A DNA stretch of 5,983 bases, taken from contig JASIGD010000518.1 in NCBI GenBank assembly GCA_030045295.1, positions 1 to 5,983 of the forward strand, read 5' to 3'. This DNA comes from Streptosporangiaceae bacterium. GTDB taxonomy: Bacteria > Actinomycetota > Actinomycetes > Streptosporangiales > Streptosporangiaceae. Every line of letters begins with the position of its first letter. The stretch's first letter is position 1. A program made the position numbers and the translations under genes. Below, piece by piece: positions 1-4,283 of this stretch. The notes below the pieces were generated by a model that worked only from the letters and a program-made list of their open reading frames with translations, was not told where the DNA came from and ran no database searches.

Positions 1-797
1 TGGAGTTCGGCGCACACGTAGTCCTGTACCAGCGTCGGGTCGCTGGTGACCACGCTGGTCGCGACCGCGATCACGTCCAAGCCGGGGATGCCCATCTTGG
101 CGATCTGCTCCGCGTTGACCAGCGGGTGATAGCCCTTGCCGATGAGCTCGGCGGCCGGGACGCCGTAGACGTAGGCCGAGTCGATCGCGCCGGACAGGGC
201 GGCCGCCCCCGCGGCGTTCTCGTTGGCGAACGGGACCACCTTGACCTTGCCGGTCAGGTGCTCCAGTTTGAGGTACCCGAGCAGTTCGTAGTCCTCGGAG
301 GAGCCGACGAGCACGCCGACCGACTTGCCAGCCAGCTGGGCCGGCGAAGTGACCGAGGCGGGCACTAGCAGCTGGTCGTCATCGAAGCCCCAGCCCATGA
401 CGACGGTCACGCCGATGCCGGTGCCGATGGCCGCGGTGGTCGGCGGGTTGCCGACCCCGCTGATGGCCTGCACCGAACCGCTCTTCATCTCGGCAATCGC
501 GGTCACGCCGGCCTCGAATGGCACGTAATGCAGCCGTGCGGGAATGAGCTTGGCTAGTGAGGGCTCGCTCTCGATGATGCTGTCCGGGCTCGCCACCGAG
601 CCCTGGCTGACCGAGATGGTGAAACCCGGGAGCGCCGCCGGGCTGGAGCTGCGGGTGACGGTCCAGACCACCGCCGCAACCGCCACGACGAGGACGACGC
701 CGCTGATTGCGTAGATCCGCCGCCGTCTGCGTTTATAGACGGGCGCTGACCTCCTGGTCCGCCCGGTGGGAGTAGTGATCTCGGCTGAGTTGCTCAC
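1..797 (-). CDS. Sulfonate/taurine-type ABC transporter substrate-binding protein (3' end outside window)
   Basis: Extracytoplasmic solute-binding protein of the TauA/SsuA (NMT1/THI5-like) class, expected to present sulfonates or related organosulfur compounds to an ABC permease. The start is GTG at 797-795, preceded by AAAGGCGG at 803-810. The 265 visible residues begin with a basic stretch (KRRRRR, about 22-27) and one hydrophobic segment (about 28-48), so the protein is either signal-anchored or cleaved near SSSPAAL. There is no lipobox: the first Cys is at residue 262. The mature part has the family layout: an N-terminal lobe with VPFEAGVTAIAEMKSGSVQA (about 92-111), a GVGNPPTTAAI segment where these proteins usually have a GSTP-like ligand loop, then SPAQLAGKSVGVLVGSS (about 151-167) and AIDSAYVYG (about 204-212). 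The C-terminus is cut by the window edge. It lies 45 nt downstream of the dioxygenase gene on the same strand, so co-transcription is likely. The class is well supported; the ligand is inferred from the neighbour. Confidence 0.88.
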   Translation of the reverse strand, partial: MSNSAEITTPTGRTRRSAPVYKRRRRRIYAISGVVLVVAVAAVVWTVTRSSSPAALPGFTISVSQGSVASPDSIIESEPSLAKLIPARLHYVPFEAGVTAIAEMKSGSVQAISGVGNPPTTAAIGTGIGVTVVMGWGFDDDQLLVPASVTSPAQLAGKSVGVLVGSSEDYELLGYLKLEHLTGKVKVVPFANENAAGAAALSGAIDSAYVYGVPAAELIGKGYHPLVNAEQIAKMGIPGLDVIAVATSVVTSDPTLVQDYVCAEL

Positions 798-802
798 GTG
801 TT

Positions 803-810
803 CCGCCTTT
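803..810 (-). promoter_or_regulatory. Ribosome binding site of the substrate-binding protein gene
   Basis: AAAGGCGG on the minus strand lies 5 nt before the GTG start at 797. It supports this GTG as the true start in the 45-nt gap after the dioxygenase stop codon. No promoter is evident in that gap. Confidence 0.6.
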
Positions 811-842
811 GACCGGTATCTGGCTGGCTGGCAAGTTGCGGG

Positions 843-1775
843 CTAATGATCTGCACCCCCGGCGTAGTAGGCGGAGGCATCGCCCTTGATCGCGACGCTC
901 GGCCGGCCGTCCACCCCGACGGGCACCGGGCCAGCCACGGTGACGCGCTCGCCCCGGCGGTGCGCGGTGCCGTAATCGGCGATCGCGTAGTGCTGGGTGG
1001 CCCGGTTATCCCAGATGGCCAGGTCGCCCGCGCGCCAGCGCCAGCGGACCGTCTGCTCGGGCCGGGTTATGTACTCCTGCAGCAGCCGGATCAGGTCCCG
1101 TGAGGCCTGCGGGGTGAACCCCAGCACGGTGCGGGCGAAGCCGCCGAGCACGAGCGAGCGTTCGCCGGTCTCCGGGTGCATGCGCACCAGCGGGTGCTCG
1201 GTCTCGTAGACGGTGGAGACGAACTCCGCGTGGGCTGCCGCCGTGGCCGGGTCGATCCGCTCGCCGCGGTTGAAGGTCCGGGCGTAGTCGAAGTCGTTGG
1301 TGTGTAGGACGCGCAGCCGGTCGGCCAGCTCGCGCAGTTCGGCGGGCAGGCTCTGGTAGGCCGAGACCGTGTTGGCCCAGATCGTGTCGCCGCCGAGCGG
1401 CGGGAGCACCACGGCGTGCAGCAGCGTGAAGGCCGGCGGCCGGTCGACGAACGTCACGTCGGTGTGCCAGTAGTTGGCCTTCCCGCCCTTGACCGAGTCG
1501 ATCTCCTCCAGCAGCGGCTGACCGGGCGGCGAGGACAGGGTGGGGTGCCCGAGGGTCAGCGGCCCCAGCCGCTCGGCGAAGGCGACCTGCCTGCGGTAGT
1601 TCAGGCTCTGTCCGCGCAGGAAGACCACCTTGTGATCGAGGAGCGCCCGGCGGATCCGGGCGACCGCGTCGTCGCTCAGCGGCACGCCGGTATCGACGCC
1701 GGAAATCTCGGCGCCGATGCGGCCGGCCAGCGGGGTCACGTCGACGTGCGTGGCCGTGGCGAGAGTTTCGGGCAT
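843..1775 (-). CDS. Fe(II)/2-oxoglutarate-dependent dioxygenase, TauD/AtsK (Rv3406-like) type
   Basis: A 310-residue non-heme iron dioxygenase that couples 2-oxoglutarate decarboxylation to oxidative cleavage of an organosulfur substrate, giving sulfite from sulfonates (TauD) or sulfate from alkyl sulfate esters (AtsK). The iron triad is visible: H104 and D106 in WHTDVTF, and H262 in ATQHYA. R277, 15 residues after H262, is the 2-oxoglutarate Arg, with the same spacing as E. coli TauD H255/R270. From memory, RIGAEISG, LLDHKVVFLRGQ, KANYWHTDVTF, EHPLVRMHPETGER and DLAIWDNRATQH resemble M. tuberculosis Rv3406, a sulfate ester dioxygenase, more closely than E. coli TauD, and the length (Rv3406 about 295) agrees. 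I therefore do not assign tauD. The ATG at 1775 is chosen because GAAAGGTG lies 7 nt upstream and homology begins here; an in-frame extension to 1856 has no such support. It is the first full-length gene of the minus-strand operon and follows a cysteine leader peptide. Confidence 0.93.
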   Translation of the reverse strand: MPETLATATHVDVTPLAGRIGAEISGVDTGVPLSDDAVARIRRALLDHKVVFLRGQSLNYRRQVAFAERLGPLTLGHPTLSSPPGQPLLEEIDSVKGGKANYWHTDVTFVDRPPAFTLLHAVVLPPLGGDTIWANTVSAYQSLPAELRELADRLRVLHTNDFDYARTFNRGERIDPATAAAHAEFVSTVYETEHPLVRMHPETGERSLVLGGFARTVLGFTPQASRDLIRLLQEYITRPEQTVRWRWRAGDLAIWDNRATQHYAIADYGTAHRRGERVTVAGPVPVGVDGRPSVAIKGDASAYYAGGADH

Positions 1776-1901
1776 GACGAAACACCTTTCAGCTCGGGGA
1801 AAGCGGCTAGAGACAGGTAGAGCCGCTAAAGACAGATACGAGGGAGATGCGCGCACCCGGGCGCGCGAGCCGCCCGGCAGGAGTACGGGCGTTCAGGACG
1901 G
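1776..1901 (-). promoter_or_regulatory. Structured leader RNA between leader peptide and dioxygenase (candidate attenuator)
   Basis: This 126-nt stretch between the leader-peptide stop and the dioxygenase ATG holds three possible hairpins in transcript order. The first is GCCCG/CGGGC at 1886-1890 and 1872-1876. The second is GCGCGC/GCGCGC at 1861-1866 and 1849-1854 with a 6-nt loop. The third is AGCGGCT/AGCCGCT at 1821-1827 and 1802-1808 with a 12-nt loop, followed by TTTCCCC and then the ribosome binding site. CGCAC just after the leader's Cys codon (1909-1913) could also pair with GTGCG at 1852-1856, which would compete with the second hairpin. That arrangement would suit ribosome-position-dependent control, but the pairings are short and found by eye, and no hairpin has a strong U-tract. 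Confidence 0.4.
1783..1790 (-). promoter_or_regulatory. Ribosome binding site that fixes the dioxygenase start
   Basis: GAAAGGTG on the minus strand ends 7 nt before the ATG at 1775. It decides between this start and the upstream in-frame ATG at 1856, which would add 27 residues unlike the family N-terminus and would run translation through a hairpin-forming leader. Confidence 0.75.
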
Positions 1902-1979
1902 TCAGCGCGTGCGACAGCCGGAGCTGATGACCTTAAGGAAGTCGACGTGGCGACGCCGGGTGCCGAGATAATTCGCCAT
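1902..1979 (-). CDS. Cysteine-responsive leader peptide upstream of the dioxygenase operon
   Basis: A 25-codon reading frame, ATG at 1979 to TGA at 1902-1904. It contains RRRHVDFLKVISSGC (residues 8-22) followed by RTR and stop. The pattern basic-RHVD-F/L-L-x-V-x-S-S-x-C near the C-terminus matches the short 'putative leader peptide' family that precedes sulfur assimilation and organosulfur genes in actinobacteria; its one Cys codon (TGT, 1914-1916) lies close to the stop. The role would be to sense charged tRNA-Cys: stalling when cysteine is scarce should change expression of the downstream dioxygenase and transporter genes. No Shine-Dalgarno precedes the ATG. A TTGACT-17-CATGCT promoter ends 6 nt before the A of the ATG, so the transcript is probably leaderless, as reported for cysteine attenuator ORFs in mycobacteria. 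The family resemblance is clear; the mechanism is inferred. Confidence 0.82.
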   Translation of the reverse strand: MANYLGTRRRHVDFLKVISSGCRTR

Positions 1980-1985
1980 GTCCCG

Positions 1986-2014
1986 AGCATGGCAAGGAAA
2001 CGTTCGCTAGTCAA
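1986..2014 (-). promoter_or_regulatory. Promoter of the leader peptide-dioxygenase operon
   Basis: Minus strand: TTGACT (2009-2014), 17-nt spacer, CATGCT (1986-1991). The -35 matches 5 of 6 and the -10 matches 3 of 6, at ideal spacing. The predicted transcription start, 6-7 nt past the -10, coincides with the leader-peptide ATG at 1979. Confidence 0.6.
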
Positions 2015-2206
2015 GTTTTCCAATCTAAATAATAGGAATATCGTCCGGGTCGCGGCGCGCAGAGATCAGTGCCCTCGAAGAGGACGGCACCCGCGTCAGC
2101 CCGCCGGTGACTGACCCGGCGCGGGCCGACCGGCTGGTGCGTCAGGCGCGCGCCGGCGCTCCGATGCCTTGCGTTTTATCTACTATCCTGATAGGAGTAA
2201 TAGCTA
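2015..2206. other. Divergent intergenic region between the two operons
   Basis: This segment separates the minus-strand dioxygenase operon from the plus-strand DUF4395 operon. Two A+T-rich islands (about 2011-2040 and 2169-2206) flank a G+C-rich core (about 2041-2168). The islands hold the promoter of the left operon, ATAGGAATAT at 2032-2041, and the putative start region of the right operon. The core has no stop in the plus frame beginning at 2029 and shows G/C-biased third positions, but it has no recognisable start signal and I recognise no family in it. I see no RNA gene or repeat. Confidence 0.5.
2181..2200 (+). promoter_or_regulatory. Putative promoter/operator of the DUF4395-sulfurtransferase operon
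   Basis: The A+T-rich stretch contains TACTAT (2181-2186, -10-like), then CCTG, then ATAGGA (2191-2196). CTATC-CT-GATAG (2183-2194) and TCCT-GAT-AGGA (2186-2196) are overlapping perfect inverted repeats, which is operator-like. The arrangement -10/4 nt/ATAGGA is the same as in the promoter at 5727-5755. No convincing -35 is visible. AGGAG at 2193-2197 may also serve as ribosome binding site for the ATG at 2207. Confidence 0.45.
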
Positions 2207-2716
2207 ATGACCGAGGCGCGGTTCCGATCCCGCCCGGAACACCCGGGAGGGACGGCGCCGATGGAGATCGATCCGCGCGGCCCGCGTTTCAGCGCGCTGA
2301 TCACGACCGTGGTGCTGGCCGTGGTCCTGGTCACAGGCAGCGTATGGCTGCTAGCGGCCCAGGCCGCGGTCTTCGCCGCCGGGTCGCTGTTTGGCTTGCG
2401 CTACTCGCCCTACGGGTGGCTGTACCGGCGGCTGGTCCGGCCCCGGCTGGGCCCTCCGGCGGAGCTGGAGCCCGAGGCGCCGCCCCGGTTCGCCCAGGGG
2501 GTCGGCCTGGTCTTCGCGCTCGTCGGCGTGGCCGGTTACGCGGCGGGCCTGACCTGGCTGGGCGCGGCGGCCACGGCGGCCGCCCTGGCCGCGGCATTCC
2601 TGAACGCGGTGTTCGGGTTCTGCCTGGGCTGCGAGATGTACCTGGTCATCCGGCGGATCTGGCCGGGCCGCCAGGCGCTGGTCCTGGCCGATGCTGACAA
2701 GAAGGTTAACGCATGA
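2207..2716 (+). CDS. DUF4395 family membrane protein with CxxC motif
   Basis: A 169-residue integral membrane protein of the DUF4395 family, whose biochemical role is not established. Hydrophobic segments lie at about 29-64 (probably two passes) and 98-145 (probably two passes), with a cytoplasm-like acidic/proline linker between. The hallmark is FGFCLGCEMY (136-145), with C139 and C142 forming CLGC at the end of the last membrane segment, which could carry persulfide, a disulfide or metal. Two starts are plausible: ATG 2207 (AGGAG at 2193-2197, 9 nt away) and ATG 2261 (GGGAGGG at 2245-2251, 9 nt away). The second gives MEIDPRGPRFSAL, which is how I recall family members beginning, so the first 18 residues are doubtful. 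The stop overlaps the next start (ATGA, 2713-2716), indicating translational coupling to the sulfurtransferase. DUF4395 genes are commonly found beside thioredoxin-like or sulfurtransferase genes, so a part in sulfane-sulfur or redox transfer at the membrane is a reasonable inference. Confidence 0.87.
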   Translation: MTEARFRSRPEHPGGTAPMEIDPRGPRFSALITTVVLAVVLVTGSVWLLAAQAAVFAAGSLFGLRYSPYGWLYRRLVRPRLGPPAELEPEAPPRFAQGVGLVFALVGVAGYAAGLTWLGAAATAAALAAAFLNAVFGFCLGCEMYLVIRRIWPGRQALVLADADKKVNA

Positions 2717-3552
2717 GCCGTTCAGACGTACTGGTGGACGCGGACTGGGTGCAGGCGCACCTGGACGACCCCGGCGTGGTTCTGGTCGAGGTCGACGAGG
2801 ACACCACCGCCTACGACAAGGGGCATATCCGCGGCGCGGTCAAGGTCGACTGGAAGAAGGACCTGCAGGACCCGGTCAAGCGCGACTTCGTCGACCGGGC
2901 CGGGTTCGAGGCCCTGCTTTCCAGCCGGGGCATCTCCAACGACGACACGGTGATCTTGTACGGCGGGAACAACAACTGGTTCGCCGCCTACGCCTACTGG
3001 TACTTCAAGATCTACGGGCACGCCCGGGTCAAGCTGCTCGACGGCGGCCGCAAGAAGTGGGAACTCGACTCCCGCGAGCAGGTGACCGAGGTTCCGCGGC
3101 GCCCGCCCACGGCCTACCGCGCCCGGGAGCAGGACGCCTCGATCCGCGCGCGGCGCGACGAGGTGATCACGGCGGTCGGCCGGGTGAACCTGGTCGACGT
3201 CCGCTCGCCGGATGAGTTCGCCGGGCGCCTGCTGGCCCCGGCGCACCTGCCGCAGGAGCAGGCGCAGCGCGGCGGGCACATCCCGGGCGCCGCCAACGTG
3301 CCGTGGTCGAAGGCCGCCGCCGAAGACGGCACCTTCAAGCCGGACCAGGCGCTGCGCATCCTGTACGCCGACGAGGCCGGGCTGGACTTCGGCCGGGACA
3401 CCATCGCGTACTGCCGGATCGGCGAGCGCTCCGCCCACACCTGGTTCGTCCTGCACGAGCTGCTCGACCTGCCGAACGTCAAGAACTACGACGGGTCCTG
3501 GACCGAGTACGGCTCGCTGGTGGGCGTCCCGATCGAGCTCGGGGACAGCTAG
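2713..3552 (+). CDS. Thiosulfate/3-mercaptopyruvate sulfurtransferase (two-domain rhodanese)
   Basis: A 279-residue tandem rhodanese that moves sulfane sulfur from thiosulfate or 3-mercaptopyruvate to a thiol acceptor through a cysteine persulfide. The N-terminal domain (about 5-125) keeps the fold (GHIRGAVKVDW, DTVILYGGNNNWFA, VKLLDGGRKKW) but has no catalytic Cys. The C-terminal domain (about 145-275) has DVRSPDEF (162-169), GGHIPGAANVPW (187-198) and the active loop CRIGERS with C234, then GSWTEYGS (261-268), the usual C-terminal signature. CRIGERS is the loop I associate with actinobacterial CysA-type thiosulfate sulfurtransferases; loop type alone does not settle thiosulfate versus mercaptopyruvate. 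Length is normal for the family, with no signal peptide, so it should be cytosolic. AGAAGG ends 7 nt before the ATG, and the start overlaps the DUF4395 stop. The pairing suggests the membrane protein is a partner. Confidence 0.95.
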   Translation: MSRSDVLVDADWVQAHLDDPGVVLVEVDEDTTAYDKGHIRGAVKVDWKKDLQDPVKRDFVDRAGFEALLSSRGISNDDTVILYGGNNNWFAAYAYWYFKIYGHARVKLLDGGRKKWELDSREQVTEVPRRPPTAYRAREQDASIRARRDEVITAVGRVNLVDVRSPDEFAGRLLAPAHLPQEQAQRGGHIPGAANVPWSKAAAEDGTFKPDQALRILYADEAGLDFGRDTIAYCRIGERSAHTWFVLHELLDLPNVKNYDGSWTEYGSLVGVPIELGDS

Positions 3553-3660
3553 CCGGGCAGCGGCGAACGCGCCGGGCCGCGCAGGCAGCCGTGGGTCCGG
3601 CGAAGGCACCTGCCCGGAACGGTCGAGGGCCGGCGGGCGGCATACACGATGGGAGTCTCA
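3553..3660. other. Gap between sulfurtransferase and carbonic anhydrase genes
   Basis: A G+C-rich spacer of 108 nt. CCGGGCAG directly after the stop codon (3553-3560) is complementary to CTGCCCGG (3610-3617), a perfect 8-bp inverted repeat with 49 nt between the arms, and CGGCGAA occurs twice (3561 and 3599). The spacer could fold into a long stem in the transcript. No U-tract and no clear promoter are seen, so read-through into the carbonic anhydrase gene is possible but not shown. Confidence 0.35.
3651..3655 (+). promoter_or_regulatory. Ribosome binding site that fixes the carbonic anhydrase start
   Basis: GGGAG lies 5 nt before the ATG at 3661. It overlaps the other in-frame ATG (3649-3651), so that codon cannot use it. 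This favours the start at 3661. Confidence 0.7.
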
Positions 3661-4149
3661 ATGTCAGTCACCGAGGAGTACCTGGCCAACAACGCCCGGT
3701 ACGCGGAAACCTTCACCGGGCCGCTGCCCCTGCCCCCGGCCAGGCAAGTCGCGGTCGTCGCGTGCATGGACGCCCGCCTCAACGTTTACGCCATCCTCGG
3801 GCTTAACGAGGGCGAGGCGCACGTGATCCGTAACGCGGGCGGCGTGATCACGGACGACCAGATCCGCTCGCTGGCCATCAGCCAGCGCCTGCTCGGCACC
3901 CGCGAGATCATCCTGATCCACCACACGGACTGCGGCATGCTCACCTTCACCGACGACGCGTTCAAGCGGTCCATCCAGGACGAGACGGGGATCAAGCCGC
4001 CCTGGTCGGCCGAGGCCTTCCCCGACCTCGACGAGGACGTGCGGCAGTCGATCGCGCGGATCAACGCCAGCCCGTTCATCCCGCACAAGGACGCGGTCCG
4101 CGGGTTCGTCTTCGACGTCTCGACCGGCAAGCTCAACGAGGTCAGCTGA
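3661..4149 (+). CDS. Beta-carbonic anhydrase family protein, Rv1284-like (possible carbonyl sulfide hydrolase)
   Basis: A 162-residue zinc enzyme of the small beta-carbonic anhydrase clade. Zinc ligands C35, H88 and C91 (ACMDARLN, HHTDCGM) and the catalytic dyad D37/R39 are all present, at the same numbering I recall for M. tuberculosis Rv1284, which has 163 residues. RNAGGVITDD (57-66), IRSLAISQRLLGTREIIL (68-85) and RGFVFDVSTGKLNEV (147-161) match that protein nearly throughout. The family reaction is CO2 hydration, but this clade also includes carbonyl sulfide hydrolase of Thiobacillus thioparus, which releases H2S and CO2. In M. tuberculosis Rv1284 lies beside cysD and cysN, and here the neighbours are sulfur-transfer genes, so a sulfur role deserves weight. 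The start at 3661 is supported by GGGAG 5 nt upstream and by alignment of MSVTEEYLANN with the family N-terminus. No signal peptide; cytosolic. Substrate not decidable from sequence alone. Confidence 0.95.
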   Translation: MSVTEEYLANNARYAETFTGPLPLPPARQVAVVACMDARLNVYAILGLNEGEAHVIRNAGGVITDDQIRSLAISQRLLGTREIILIHHTDCGMLTFTDDAFKRSIQDETGIKPPWSAEAFPDLDEDVRQSIARINASPFIPHKDAVRGFVFDVSTGKLNEVS

Positions 4150-4162
4150 CCGCGCGGTCAGC
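4145..4162. terminator. Perfect 18-bp palindrome over the carbonic anhydrase stop codon
   Basis: GCTGACCGCGCGGTCAGC is self-complementary over all 18 bases and includes the TGA stop (4147-4149). It would form a strong G+C hairpin at the 3' end of the plus-strand transcript. No U-tract follows, so it would be a hairpin-only terminator or a 3'-end stabiliser, as is common in high-GC actinobacteria. Confidence 0.45.
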
Positions 4163-4185
4163 GTCACTGTCGCGGCACGGGTTTT

Positions 4186-4268
4186 GGCGGCCCGGCGAGG
4201 GGGGCGGGCCGCCCGAGCCCGCGGCTGAAGTCGCCGCCGCTGGCTACCGCGAACGCTCGCCGGCGGCG
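4186..4268. terminator. Two further hairpins in the convergent gap
   Basis: GGCGGCCCG (4186-4194) pairs perfectly with CGGGCCGCC (4205-4213) around a 10-nt G-rich loop. CGCCGCCG (4232-4239) pairs with CGGCGGCG (4261-4268) across 21 nt. They lie between the convergent carbonic anhydrase and CstB-like genes and can fold in either transcript. TTTT precedes the first stem on the plus strand, so neither direction gives a hairpin followed by a T-tract. Probably a bidirectional termination zone. Confidence 0.45.
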
Positions 4269-4283
4269 CAGGATACGTGACGT

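Noticed and set aside
126..528. Short plus-strand frames opposite the substrate-binding protein
   Set aside because: They are antisense to a well-supported gene and lack start signals or family similarity.
1776..1856. Upstream in-frame ATG extending the dioxygenase by 27 residues
   Set aside because: No ribosome binding site, the extra residues do not resemble the family, and the stretch is the hairpin-rich leader RNA. GAAAGGTG precedes the ATG at 1775.
1776..2014. SAM-type riboswitch upstream of the dioxygenase
   Set aside because: I see no recognisable SAM aptamer core. The segment is explained by the leader peptide and short hairpins.
2107..2697. Plus-strand frame of 196 codons overlapping the DUF4395 gene
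   Set aside because: Its later part is a Gly/Arg/Ala/Pro-rich frame-shifted copy of the DUF4395 coding region. It has no ribosome binding site and no recognisable domain.
2722..3609. Long minus-strand open frame (295 codons) opposite the sulfurtransferase
   Set aside because: It is an antisense shadow typical of high-GC coding DNA. The plus strand encodes a complete, motif-bearing rhodanese.
3649..3660. ATG at 3649 as carbonic anhydrase start
   Set aside because: It overlaps the GGGAG that serves the ATG at 3661, and the family N-terminus (MxVTxxYLANN) begins at 3661.
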